From the NCBI RefSeq assembly GCF_950295315.1, contig NC_080171.1:33968361-34032360 (forward strand): a stretch of DNA of 64,000 nt. The letters are read 5' to 3'. The translations under genes and the position numbers were made by a program. Below are positions 21,318 through 33,049 of the stretch, one piece after another. The DNA comes from Erinaceus europaeus (lineage: Eukaryota; Chordata; Mammalia; Eulipotyphla; Erinaceidae). The notes below the pieces were generated by a model. The model was not told where the DNA came from and did no database searches. It saw nothing but the letters and a program-made list of their open reading frames with translations. The first letter of the stretch is position 1. Every line of letters starts with the position of its first letter.

Positions 21318-21505
21318 CCGGCCTGAGAACACCGCTGGCAGTACCTGGTCCCTACCCTGCACCCTTCGGGATGGTGCCCCACGCGGGCATGAATGGAGAG
21401 CTCACCAGCCCTGGTGCCGCCTATGCCAGCCTGCACAACATGTCCCCTCAGATGAGTGCGGCAGCCGCTGCTGCCGCCGTGGTGGCCTACGGGCGTTCCC
21501 CTATG
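21315..21505 (+). CDS. TLE1: TLE1 exon, SP region with alanine run (355-418)
   Basis: This 191-nt exon is entered in phase 1 (G|CA). It encodes [20 protein letters not shown], then [20 protein letters not shown], and HNMSPQMS followed by seven alanines and VVAYGRSPM. The acceptor is CTTACAGCAG, so a second AG lies 3 bases downstream. Use of that site would drop one alanine and keep the frame. The donor is GTAGGT. The exon is GC-rich compared with its introns. The frame stays open far into the following intron, so intron retention here would give a long aberrant tail rather than an immediate stop. Confidence 0.95.
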
Positions 21506-22396
21506 GTAGGTGGGTCAGGATCGGGTGGGCTGGGTATGGTAGGGAATAATAGCAGGAGTGCTCCCTCCAGATCTCAAGGGCTGGGATGGACCCCTAGTGA
21601 AGATCCAGGGGTCCCTTCTCACCACCCCCATCAGCACGCTGCTTCATTATGTCAAGGCCAAGTGCCTTTTTGGTATTGCTCTTTGTGCAATATGAAAGGC
21701 AAATGTTTAGGAACTACTTTAGTGGTTCAGGGACATCTGGTTTTCTCCCATCAAAACAGACTTTTTTTTTTTTTTGGAAGCTGATGAAATAACTCAAGTA
21801 GCCCACAGAAACCTTTTCATTTGTTTCCTGGTTTTTGTTTGTTTTTGTTTTATCTCATAGGAGAAAGTTCTTGAGCAGTCATAACTTTCTCTTTCTGTGC
21901 TTAGATTACTCTTTAACCCCAATATTGTGGCTTATGTGTACATAGTGATTTCAGTGGGACAGATAGAAGCACAAAAGGACTGTGAAGTTGTGGAGTAGCT
22001 TCTTCTGACCCTGTCTCTACCTTTATGCAAAGACCTTATTTTTTTTACCAGAACTGTACCCAACTATATGGGAAAGGTACAGCTGAGTATGTAATCACTG
22101 ATTGCATCAGGAAATTGAACAGCAGCCCAGTGCTAATAGGAGTCCCTAGTCATTTCTATTGGCTGTTTGACATAATGGCCTATGCATTTTTCCTCTCAGC
22201 CATAGCAGTGCCTCCAATAGTTTTGGACTGATATTAAAGTTTATTGTCTTTTCCCTTATGACACTTACTGTAAATGCCAGACAGTGAAGGACAAATGATT
22301 TCAAGCAAATGGGCAGTTGAGGGACAACTACTTGTGTCTACTAAGGTATGCAAAACAGCGAATTCCTGTAGGAATCCTTAAAGGGTTTCCTTAGAC
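21506..22396. other. TLE1 intron, no recognised feature
   Basis: Nothing recognised except a T11 run near 21763. The exon's reading frame continues about 280 bases into this intron by chance. Confidence 0.5.
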
Positions 22397-22602
22397 CAGT
22401 GGTAGGAAACTTAGTGTGATTTTTGTCCCCTTGTGACATTTGGTAATATCTGGAAATATTTGACTGTCATTGTGGGAGTTGCTATTGGTATTTATAGAGA
22501 AGAGGCTAAACATGCTGCTAAACATACTGCCATGCTCAGTACAGCCCCCTGGCAAAGAACTCTGGCCCCCAAATGTTGATGGTGCCAAGGATGAGAAATC
22601 TT
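22397..22602 (+). mobile_element. MER20-like hAT-Charlie DNA transposon
   Basis: It starts CAGTGGTAGGAAACTTAGTG, then GACATTTGGTAATATCTGGA, ATGCTGCTAAACATACTGCC and AAATGTTGATGGTGCCAAGG, and ends near GATGAGAAATCTTAA. Order and spacing match MER20 (about 219 bp) as I remember it. MER20 copies have been reported as regulatory elements in placental mammals. Confidence 0.75.
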
Positions 22603-22942
22603 AAGACAATAGACTGCTCTGCTCTGTCTTTTTCCTTGGTTGGTCAAGACAAAACATCCTATGTCCATGGGCATTTACCCTGGTTCTCAAGGCACAAATA
22701 CATCACATTCCACTCCATTTTCCTCCAAAAGATATGTGTCTTGTGTGTTTAGATGTGGTTGTGCTACTTCTTGCATTATAATTTTCTTTTTGAGAACTGC
22801 TCACACCTGTTACTGTTCCATTAATGTTGCTTCTGGGATCTCTCAGTTCCTAGTGAAGTAACTTGTAGATTTAAAAAAAAAAAAAAAGCTCCTGTCTCAT
22901 ATAAACTGAATCCATGATGCCTTATCTTATTTTTCTCCCCAG

Positions 22943-23019
22943 GTTGGGTTTGACCCTCCTCCTCATATGAGGGTACCTACCATCCCTCCAAACCTGGCAG
23001 GAATCCCTGGGGGCAAACC
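22943..23019 (+). CDS. TLE1: TLE1 exon, end of SP region (419-443 and part of 444)
   Basis: This 77-nt exon lies between TTTTTCTCCCCAG and GTAAGT. It encodes VGFDPPPHMRVPTIPPNLAG and then IPGGKP, with the last proline codon split 2+1 across the 18-kb intron. The join to the next exon restores CCT followed by [10 protein letters not shown], the constant start of the propeller module in TLE proteins. Confidence 0.95.
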
Positions 23020-26000
23020 GTAAGTACCTCTAACTCCTTAGTTTTATTTTAAAGGTAGTTACTTAGTCATTGGTATTAGCAGACTAGAATTCCAAAGGGA
23101 GCACAGACTTGGGTGTTTCCAAGGAGATTTCTCGTGTCTTTTCTTGAAGAGTGTTAACACTTTCTATAAATAGGCACTTTGTAGGTGTCATGCCTCTGTC
23201 TTCTCACTGTGGGTGATGGCAAGCATTTAGTTATTTCTGGAGAGAACCTGTTGGAGATGAGGACAAGGAAGTAGGCAAGAACTAGAGGTAGTTGACCCTC
23301 TTTACTTGACCCTTTTCAGAAAACTGCTGTGCTTTGCCAATTGATTTGAGGTTAACTGCTGTGGATTTTCAGCAGTACAATGTTGTAGACTGTGAGCTGG
23401 CACAATCTCTTTGAAATTCCAGACATATGGAATGTGTTGCCTCTTTACCTAGCTCAGTGCCACCTTTCCATGGTTTTGATGGAAACACAAGTCTTATGAA
23501 ATGTGGATGTAGATTCTGTTGGATACTACATCTTAGGCCAACCTAAGTAAAGTTGTAATGACCACCTTACTATGTACAAATTATAAAACGCAAGGCACTT
23601 TGTAGGGAAGCAAGAAATAGTAATAGTCCAAAGAACATTCAGAATTGGAAAGACGTGACTGGTTGGTTGTTCTTTCAGTGTCACTTAAAATCACTTGTTT
23701 TCCATAATGTTGGTACTTAGAAATGTTGTTTTAGGAAATCCTAGGGGTCATAATTTTCAAACAAAGCAAAACTGAAATATAAAGATGTTTTCCTTCCCTG
23801 CAAATATTTCTCTAGACGACAGGAAATCTGTTCAATTTTATGATTTTTTTTCCCTAAATGTAAGTTGTAGATGTTCCATTTATTTTTTGCTATATCATTT
23901 ACTTTCATGTGATTGCTTTCAACTTCCATGAGTCTCTTGAATTACTGCATTATTTTCATGTTTCATTCAATGACCATGTTGTTCTTGGGTGGTTTTGATT
24001 AGAGCCTTTCTCTGTCTCTTCCCCCACACCCCACAAACAAACCAGTAACCTGAGGAAAAAAGAAATTCCTTTTTGTAATTTTTGTAATGGAGTACATCAC
24101 TGACTTTCAGGAAAGCAGATTCCTATTATTCTCTTAGGTGTTAGAATATCTTTCACACGAACTTGAGGATAAAATGAATCTATTGTCTACACTGGCAACT
24201 AATAGAGACAGTATGAATTTAGGTGACATTTAGGCCCAGCAAAGAACAGAGTTGGGAAGTAGGACAGTTGCAAATATTTATCTATCTGGTAAATCTGTTC
24301 TACTTGAATACCCACAAACTGTTAGGGCCTGTGTTTTCTTGAGCATGCTCCTCTGCCTCCAGCCTGGGATGCCCCAGGGCACTACCTCTAGGTATTTCCT
24401 ATCAGGTTACTGGCATTGTTGCTATTGTGTCTTGCTGACTGATCAGTAGATAAAAGTCATATGAGTAATGTTGTAAGAAGAGGAAATAATAATCGTAATT
24501 CATGAATCTTCCAGAGATAATAAGTAAGGTTGAATTCTACTGATGGATAGTTTCAGTTAGTATGGAGGTGAGTCCAGCTGCTAAGACCCCACCTTGAATG
24601 TGATATATGAGGCAGAGAAGTGGGGTGCCCAAACCGAGCTATAATTCTGGGCAAGGCTGGAGTGCAAGGGACAAGTCACCTCAGGCATACTTCCTTGTGA
24701 TGTGTGTATTTGTGTATGTTAATAATGTGATTGGAAACAGTTTAACTCTTCCATGAAAAATGGTTCTAATGCCAGTGCTTACTTGACAAAATATTCTTGA
24801 TGTTGGTTTTGTTTTCTTTGTTCACACACTGTATAAGTTTAAAGTGTGAAATGTTTGCTCAGCAACATGGACAGTAGACATCACAGCATAGTTGTAAGAT
24901 ACCTCTATTTAAGGGTGGTCACTATGACTTTGAGCTGTCTCTGCTCTCTTGTTAAGACAGTCAAACTTTAATTTTTAGGATTCTCTTTTTAAAATTTGAG
25001 GTGATCGCTATGTGTGAGGAAGTTTGGATATATGAATGTAAAAAGGAATGATGAACTTTCTTAGCTTTGTCAGGATCTGGGCCATACAGTTGTATTTACT
25101 CTCCTTTTCCCTCTCTTAATTAGTTTGAATGGACACTGTGTTCTTACTGTTTAGAATAGTAATATTGCCCAAGGCAGTGCTTTTAAACACTCTAGGATGG
25201 CAGGCCCATTTCTTCCCAGTATGTCCCAGATTGATACTCTAATTATACCAACACAGATGAACAGGGGGAAAGTGGTCCAAAATGCATATCAAAATCTTTT
25301 TATTAAAAGAGTCAAAAGTTAAACCAACTTTTATCAAGTCACTACATAAGCATTTCTTTGCTTACTCTCCCTGGAGGAGTTTGTCTTATTACAGGCAGCA
25401 GCAAACATTTGCAGACCACACTTTGAACATCAACAGCCTGAGGCACTAAAGAGAAATGGTGACTAACCAGTATATCCAGACTAGGGTAATAAAAGTGTCA
25501 TTTGCAGATACTGTAATAGGTAGGTATTCAAAAAAATACCGCAGTATTTGGGTAGGGCGGATGAATGGCTGACTGTGCCATCCAATTCAAATCTGGATAT
25601 TCAAGTTTGAGAGAGGGGAATTGTGTAAACTCTATGCCTGTGACTGACATCATGCTCCAGGACAGGGACTGTTCATCATCCCTGCCTTGGGATGGAGATG
25701 GGGGCTACTGATGTGGTGGAAGCACAGTACCATAGTTAGATTTGTGTTAAGTGGTACCAGTCACTGTGCAGACTGGTACTTGGTGACTGGCAGACAAATA
25801 AAGAATGAACAGAGGGAGGAAAAGGAAGAATTCCTTGAGGTGGGACATTCCAATTAGAGAGGATGGAGCACCCCATGCTCCTGGCACAGAAGGAATTTGA
25901 GAAACCTGTGTGTGAATGAGCATTTGCCTTCTAAGTGAGACAACTTGAGGAGTTCAACTGGCACTGGAGAGACCTTGAAAGTGTCTCCAATGAAAATGTT

Positions 26001-26199
26001 CATCTGTGGTTCAAGTCTCCTGTGACTGCCTCGCCAGGTGGCTATGCAACTCTGACTGAGCCTGACTGGCAACAAGGGTTCATGGCTGCCAGGAGCAATC
26101 TATTTTCACTGCCTCTGCTAAAACTCTTTAAGCCTTTGAGCTGAAAGCTGTCACCCTGGAACTCTCACTCATCAATCCTGGTTTCTTGCCTAGTCCCCT
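23020..26199. other. Start of the 18-kb TLE1 intron, repeat-poor
   Basis: Three kilobases without recognisable SINE or L1 insertions. A stretch near 25170-25440 (GCAGTGCTTTTAAACACTCT and CAGACCACACTTTGAACATC) may be the ends of a decayed MER5-like DNA transposon. Otherwise nothing was recognised. Confidence 0.45.
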
Positions 26200-26390
26200 G
26201 GGACCACACAGTATGCCCCTAATTTATCATCCTCATGATAACTCTTCAGGTATTTGGAGACCACCATCTTGCCATGAGGCTTCTTTTCTGGCTGAATATG
26301 TCCATTGCTTCAACCCCGTCCAGTGGGCTGTGATTTCAGGTTCCCGCACCATCTGCTCGCTTCTCTCCTGTCTTCTCCCACAGATTTAGT
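26200..26390. mobile_element. Possible L3/CR1-like ancient LINE fragment
   Basis: The words CTCTTCAGGTATTTGGAGAC, ATCTTGCCATGAGGCTTCTT and CATTGCTTCAACC, then CACCATCTGCTCGCTTCTCTCC, are in the order found in the 3' part of amniote CR1/L3 elements. Identity is low and orientation was not settled. Confidence 0.4.
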
Positions 26391-26662
26391 AGAGACCTGC
26401 AGCGTAGGCATAGTAGACTCCATTGAAGCTCACAGCCTGTCACTGGAGAGACAGTGCTATTTAAATAACCACAAACAAACAAAAAGATTGTAAAGTTATA
26501 ATTGAGATGAGACCTGTGACTAAAAGAAATAGTGCTTCTGTGAAGGTAGATCCTGTCTTAGGAAAGTTACAGAAGGGTTCTCAGAAATGTGTTCTGGGCT
26601 TCATTTATTTCTTTTCTTTTCCTTTTTGTTTGGGGGTAGGGCAAGGCATGTAACTATAGGTT

Positions 26663-26663
<1 letters not shown>

Positions 26664-26709
<46 letters not shown>
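26664..26709. repeat. (CA)n microsatellite
   Basis: About 22 CA units in the 18-kb intron. Confidence 0.95.
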
Positions 26710-26711
<2 letters not shown>

Positions 26712-26850
26712 TGAAAGGCTCTGTGGTCCTTTTCTTTTCCTCAGGCATTTTAAACTTTATTCAGGAAAATTGAGAACACTCACATGTTCGAGTACATGTA
26801 GGCAGAGAGAGAGAGAGAGCCCTTTACTCACCTAGGTATTGCTCTTTTTT

Positions 26851-26860
26851 AAAAAATCTT

Positions 26861-26891
<31 letters not shown>

Positions 26892-27065
26892 TTATTAGAT
26901 AGAGACAGAATATGAGAGAGGAAGGAGGAGATAGAGAGGCAAAGAGATAGACACCTGCAGCCCTGCTTCACCACTCATAAAGCTTCCCCCCTGCAGGTGG
27001 GGGCAAAGGCCTTGAACCTGGGTCCTTGTGCTTTGTAATGTGTGCGCTTAACCAGGTACAAAGTA
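26851..27065 (-). mobile_element. SINE A, short form, with (ATTT)n tail
   Basis: (ATTT)n at 26858-26893, ATTAGATAGAGACAG, GACACCTGCAGCCCTGCTTC, CCCCCTGCAGGTGGGGGC and a head with TGTGCGCTTAACCAGGTAC. Confidence 0.85.
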
Positions 27066-28865
27066 CCATTATTTTCCTAGTCTTTTTTTTTTTAAATACA
27101 TTTACTTTTTTTCTTCATCTAAGGTGGGTAGAAAAAGGGATGGTTGACATTAACTCCATTAAATTCAGCCACACTTGAAAAACAGAGCTATTGCAGAATG
27201 TCACAGGTTTGGGGGCAAAGAACCAAAGGGAACTGTTTTGGTATGAGCAAGGACAGTCCTGCAAAGATGGGTGTAATGATCAGATAGAGATAAATGTTCT
27301 GGATCCACTGACGTAAGTTCTAGGTAGTAGTGTGCAGTCCAGTTTGAGGCAGCACCCCTGGCCTCTACTGTTTTGCCCTTGTGATTTCCACCAGTGCACA
27401 GCTCAAAAGTTTCTCAGGCTTCTGCTTCATCTTACATTTATGCTTCAGCATTCACTCTTTCCTCTACTTGGCTACTATGTGCAGAGACTTAATAGAAGAT
27501 CACACTACTGCAGAGAGAGAGAGAGAGAGACTGACTTACATTTGTCTACAAAATCCTAGATGATCCTTTATAAAGTTCTTAACTGGTCAAGTCCATTTCT
27601 GGTCCAGAGATTTGGAGCTGCATATAAACTGCTGATGTGACTTTTAAGGTCCACTGGTAAGACCACCTCAGCTTGCTTTTTCAGGCTGCTTTTTCTGCTT
27701 CATGTCTTATGCTTTTGCATTTTATGCTCTGGCTAGTTGGGATAACCTACTAGTCCCTGAAGATTCCTTCCCCTCCTACCTCTTCTTGTCAGTCTTCATT
27801 TCTTACTGCCCTTCAAAAATATTTGCTGACTCCTTTGTTTAGCCTTCACTCCCATGACCTCTCTCCAGTATCGTCCTGTCACAGCTTAGGACAGTTACCA
27901 ACACTGGCCTTGAACTAAAGTCGTGTGTTTGTTATATTTGGGTCTTCCCCACTAGAGTTGAAGTTCCTAAAGTTTCACTGAGCACAGATGTCCAGTAAAC
28001 AAATGTGTGTTGCATTGATTACGTGGGAGATGAGCCCAGTGTTATGTAAGACCTTGTGAGTCATCTTTTTTATAAGAGTCACATTTTGCCATTCAGAGTT
28101 CACTAGTGCTCTTGAAGAGTTAGCCCTGACTGCTTTCAACCTCCAGGCATGATTTAATTGATCATATTGGTCTGCTTAACTTGACTCATTGCTAGTTTTA
28201 AGAAATCCATCCCTTGAGTTCTGTGGAGAGCACCAGTATGAAAAATGCCAACATTTAGTCAGATTGTCCTCTCTTTGTGGTATCACATCTCCTTGCATCC
28301 CCCAAGATATTTTTCTGGCCCATAGCACTGCCCGCCCCCCCCCCCCCCCCAATAAATACTTGGAGGCTGTGCTCTACCTGTCTGGTATACTGGCACCTAG
28401 AGGTCAGTAATAACTCAGACTAATAACAGTTTGGTTGAAGATTCCAGGTTTGTTCCAGATTCTTTTACCCTGTATTTTAATGCTAGACATGTAATTGAGA
28501 AATCTTCCACCCACTTGTTTAGTGTTTAAATAAATCTTTAAAGTACCTTTTTGGAACTAAAAGGAAAAGAAAATCTTAACATCTGGGGTAAAATTGCCTC
28601 TTAGAAAAAAATTTCTTGAGCAGTAAAAACCATCCCCTGGTTGTTCACCAGGAAGACATTTTAGAGGTTAGAAGATCCTCTGGCATTTTTTTGTTTTTCA
28701 TCTTGCTTCTGGTTCTTCTGTTGACTGTGTTTGGATTCTATAGCTGGACTATATAATGTACTTGAAAATTAATTGAGCCCTGCTTTTTACTTGCTACACT
28801 TGGGTGCTGTCCATTAAATGTGAATGTAAAGTGCCTACTTTGTGTAATCACCATGTGGATTTTAG
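27066..28865. other. 18-kb TLE1 intron, no recognised element
   Basis: Contains a (GA)n run at 27510-27530 and a C18 run at about 28333-28350 but no SINE, L1 or exon that I could recognise. Confidence 0.45.
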
Positions 28866-28879
28866 TTATTTTGTCTTTT

Positions 28880-29228
28880 TTTTTTTTTTCCTCCAGGGTT
28901 ATTGCTGGGCTCGGTGCCTGCACCATGAATCCACCACTCCTGGAGGCCATTTTTCCCCCTTTTTGTTGCCCTAGTTGTTGCAGCCTCGTTGCGGTTATTA
29001 TTGCCATTGTTGACGTTGTTTTTGTTGTTGGATAGGACAGAGAGAAATGGAGAGAGGAGGGGAAGACAGAGAGGGGGAGAGAAAGACAGACACCTGCAGA
29101 CCTGCTTCACTGCCCGTGAAGCGACTCCCCTGCAGGTGGGGAGCCGTGGGCTCGAACCGGGATCCTTACGCTGGTCCCTGCGCTTTGCGCCACGTGCGCT
29201 TAACCCACTGCGCCACCGCCTGACCCCC
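28880..29228 (-). mobile_element. SINE A, long form with extra 3' module
   Basis: The target duplication TTATTTTGTCTTT is at 28866-28878 and 29229-29241. From the poly(T) side it contains a module CCTCCAGGGTTATTGCTGGG / CTCCTGGAGGCCATTTTT, then the TTGTTG-rich part, CACCTGCAGACCTGCTTCAC and an intact head. The same module occurs at 39047, 57490 and 58818, which defines a subfamily. Confidence 0.92.
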
Positions 29229-29399
29229 TTATTTTGTCTTTCTGCCCTCTGGTAATCTGAGAATTTACAGCTAGTTTCTTGAGATTACACTGAAAGGTGA
29301 GCTCCTTTCTTTTGATGGGTTACAGTTAGTGGATGGACAGTTGTCCCTCTCTTGACTTCCCTCTTCAGAAATGACCTTTATCTTATAATAACATAAAGG

Positions 29400-29400
<1 letters not shown>

Positions 29401-29465
<65 letters not shown>

Positions 29466-29474
29466 GTATGTATA
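29401..29474. repeat. (TA)n(TGTA)n microsatellite
   Basis: About 26 TA units followed by five TGTA units. It directly borders a copied segment that has another TA run on its other side. Confidence 0.95.
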
Positions 29475-29622
29475 ACTGGCTGACCAGCAGTTAAAGTAAG
29501 AGCCTTGATTCCACATGCCCTCCCTGTACTCATCCTCAGTCATGAGCATTTCATAGCAGCACTGTCATTTTTCTGAAGGCCCTGTATATGTCATAGCCAT
29601 GGTGTGAAGTATTTTGCTGTTT
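29475..29622. repeat. Direct duplicate, copy 1 (lodged in a TA array)
   Basis: 148 bases about 90 percent identical to 30916-31061, beginning ACTGGCTGACCAGCAGTTAA and ending GTATTTTGCTGTTT. It has TA/TG repeats on both sides and no poly(A) tail. Confidence 0.9.
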
Positions 29623-30915
29623 CACATATATATATATATCTCTCTCCCTGATACCAATGTTTGCATATAGTAATTGGTTCCTTTGTTAGGATTTTCAAAT
29701 TGAACTCTGAAATGCATTGTTTCAAACTTCTCATTGTCTTTTTGTTCAGTTATTTTTTGGTTTACATCTTTGTCCTACATAGTAGTCTTGCTGCTACTCA
29801 GTAGATTTGAAAACAATTAATGGAACAAGTAGGACCTAGGACTCAGTCATATGTGCTGACTATCAAGTAGTTATAGTTGATAACAGTGGGCCATGTACCA
29901 TCCTAAAGAAATGTAGGGTGAGGTAGAATCCTGGGACAAACCACCCAGCCAAGGGGAGGAAGTGCTATTCTAGGCCAGGTGTGGGGTGGGGGCAGTTTGT
30001 GTACAACTTGAAGATGTAACAGTTTGGGGGACTGTCCTGTTGTTCTGTGTGACTGGGAGTTTAGGGCATGCAGACATATGAACTAACATTAAATTGTGAA
30101 GGACTGGGTAAACCCTAAAGAGCCTGAAAATTAAGTGAAGGCTCTTACCATGGCCAGAATTTTGATATCTATTAAGATATAGCAAGAAACGCTATGTGGG
30201 ATCTTACCCGTAACCATTATCTCCAGGGCCGTGGTCTTTCATTACTATTTACTGGATCCAGCCACTGCTGTTTCTATTTTCAGCAAACCAACAACTCCAT
30301 AAACACCTGTTTCCTTTGGCCGCAGAACACAGCATAGTTTTATTAACAGGAGCCAGTCTGCTAGGGAAAGCAACCTACTTCCTCAGAAGGCAGCCTTTTT
30401 TTCCAGCTTGCCTCCATTGCTGCTTGAAATCCCACTGGGGAACTTTTCTTTGAGTCCCTTCACCTCTGTTGTGTGCCAGTGAATGAAGAGTCCTCTCTGC
30501 TCCAAACCAGTTTGATTTCTTTCAATTTAAATTTGTAGTGTCTAACAGCCTTTTTTTTCCTTTATGATTCTGCAACTAGATTGTAGAATAAGATCCTGAT
30601 CTGTAGGGACTTGACTCAAGATGCTGGGTAGACTGGGAGCTCAATCCTCTGGGATTTTCATGGACATGGGTGCATGGTCATAGCAGTTTGACCTTGTACT
30701 GAGAGCTTCAGGGACTTGTTCTGTCTCCCTGATAGTCTGCCATAGCTCTAGCCAAGCATTCTCCTTTTCCCTTTTGCTGAGTACCATCTCTCTACCCTCC
30801 CCATCAGGATTGATACATTTTCTGACTTATCCTTGTCTCATCATTGCCCTTTGCTTTTCTTGCCTCCATCTAGCACCTTCTTCCATTTCCACATTCCCTG
30901 ACCCTACACTTGTGT

Positions 30916-31061
30916 ACTGGCTGACCACCAGTTAAATTAAGAGCCTTGATTCCACATGCCTTCCCTGTACTCATCCTCAGTCATGAGCATTTCATAGTAG
31001 CACTGTCGTTTTTCTGAAGGCCCTGTACATGTCAGGCATTGTGTGAAGTATTTTGCTGTTT
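30916..31061. repeat. Direct duplicate, copy 2 (likely donor)
   Basis: 146 bases beginning ACTGGCTGACCACCAGTTAA. The MIR-like sequence starting inside its right end continues without a break beyond 31061, which is not so for copy 1. Confidence 0.9.
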
Positions 31062-31215
31062 AACATCTGTTGTCTCTTTTATCCTTACAATCATCCTGAA
31101 CCTTCCATTATTTTATTCTTTCCATTTTGAGTATCGGGAAGCTGACAGATTATATTCTACAGGTAGTGAAGCAAGTTAAAAACTTAGACCACAGTGAGAC
31201 TGGCAACCAGTGGCT
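31010..31215 (-). mobile_element. MIR-like ancient SINE
   Basis: TCAGGCATTGTGTGAAGTAT, TCTCTTTTATCCTTACAATC, CCTGAACCTTCCATTATTTT and AGGTAGTGAAGCAAGTTAAA follow the order of a MIR in reverse orientation, at low identity. Confidence 0.5.
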
Positions 31216-32190
31216 CTATCTCAGCTCCATTTCACAAGAATCTGGGCTTGTGACTGCTATGCTTCTAGGTTCACCTATTGATTAGTTAGAAACTCACCTC
31301 TCAGCTTCTTCTTGACAAAACATATGAATAAACTTTTAAAGTTGAGATACACATACAGAAAAGTACACAAATCATGTTTTTGTTTTTTTTTTTAACTCTG
31401 TGACTTTTCACCAAGAACATCCAACAAGCCCCACTTGAGTCCATTTTAGTTATAAGGAGAAACACTACCTTGGCTTTCAATGCCATTGATGAGTTTTGTC
31501 TGTACATAAATTGCCATTATGCATCCTTTTGTGGTTACTGTCTTCAGAAATTTAGGCGTGCAAGACATTTATCAATACTCATTGTTTCTAAATTCCCTTT
31601 CCTTTTCCTTTTCCTTAATCAATAGAAAAGCTAATTTTTCTTTTGTCTCTTGAATGTCAGCATGCTATGCCATCAAGGTGGCCTTTAGTCATAGACATAC
31701 TACCTGTGGGTGAATCATTAATTCTGTCTATACTGTATCCTTTGCTCCTCTGTTTTTTTCTTCCAGTAGATCTCTCTTTAAGACCCTCACCCCAGCCCTT
31801 TGTGCTGCCATTCTGGCTTGTTCATTTGATTAGGCTCTCCAACACAGCAGGCAGTGCCAACTTCCTCCCAGGCCCCCTGTGACTGAGGTATTAACATCCA
31901 TATGGGTTTCCCCTGGGACAGAGGAATGTTCACAGCTTTGGCAGCAGTTGGTTGTACTGTGAATCAATTTTAAATTGCCTCAGTTTGATGATCACAGACC
32001 TCCTGCATGGTTTAAACAGGAGGACACCTGGGAGAGAGGTGGGTGTCTACCAGAGACGAGCAGCATAGAGCTCTCCGTCTGTACTCTGTGTAGCTATTTT
32101 AATCTGGAACATTTAACTCTATAATAAGCAGGTTCCAACTGAAACAAAAAATTTCCTTCCCCTGAAAAATCTGCTAAGAGGGTTCCTAGT
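31216..32190. other. 18-kb TLE1 intron, no recognised element
   Basis: Nothing recognised in this stretch. Confidence 0.45.
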
Positions 32191-32204
32191 AGAAGGTTTG
32201 CTGG

Positions 32205-32480
32205 AGGCTGGGTGGTGCTGCCCCCAGTTAAGCAAACATAGTACTGTGCTCAAGGACCCATACAAGGAAACTGGGTTTGAGTCCCCACTCCCCAGCTGCA
32301 GCAGGGACGCTTCAGAAGCACTGAAACAGTGCTACATGTGTCCTATCTTTCTCTCTCCCTCTCTGTCTCCCCCTCCCCTCTCAATTTCTCTCTGTCCTAT
32401 TGGATAAGATGGGGGGGGTGGAGCTGCCAGGAGCTGTAGTGCTGGCACCAGGCCCAGCAATAACTCGGGAGATGCCCACA
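32205..32480 (+). mobile_element. SINE A, short form with 3' unit
   Basis: Head GCTGGGTGGTGCTGCCCCCA, then GTTTGAGTCCCCACTCCCCA, the C/T segment, TCTCTCTGTCCTATTGGATAA, and the 3' unit GTGCTGGCACCAGGCCCAGC. Confidence 0.8.
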
Positions 32481-32615
32481 CAGCTTCATGACAGACAAGA
32501 AGTTTGCCATTATTCACAGAACACACAAAGATTGTTCTCTCCCTACACCAACCATCACTCTTACAAAACATGTTCAACTTTGTTATTTTATTTTATGAAA
32601 ATGCAATGGCTCTTT

Positions 32616-32768
32616 TTTTTTCTTCTTTTTTTAAAAAATTATCTTTATTTATTTATTGGATAGAGACAATCAGAAATTGAGAGGGAAGGGGGAGATAGGG
32701 AGAGAGACAGACAGACACCTGCAGCCCTGCTTCACCACTCATGAAGCTTTCCCCCTGCAGGTGGGGAT
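32616..32768 (-). mobile_element. SINE A fragment with target duplication
   Basis: CAATGGCTCTTT occurs at about 32604 and again at about 32770. Between them are a T-rich tail, ATTGGATAGAGACAATCAGA, CACCTGCAGCCCTGCTTCAC and CCCTGCAGGTGGGGAT. The element was inserted without its tRNA-like head (5'-truncated). Confidence 0.85.
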
Positions 32769-33049
32769 CAATGGCTCTTTCTTGAGCCTCACCTGACCCA
32801 GGTTATTTGCAAACCCAGGTCACAGTGCCTGATATCTGCATCATTTGACTTGCTATTACAACTGGAAGAATTCTCCTAAAATGAGAACAGGTTTAAACCC
32901 TAATTCTGTGGTCTCATCTTCAAGGACAACGAAATGGTACTTGAATCCAATTCCAAATCCCCATAATCAGTAACATAGCTTAAATGAAATGTAATGTATA
33001 TTACTAAAATATCACACAGAGACAAATCACTATAGACACTAAAGAATAG

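Noticed and set aside
21266..21784. A 172-codon + strand frame
   Set aside because: It is the TLE1 SP exon plus chance read-through into both introns. Splice sites and the protein show the true limits.
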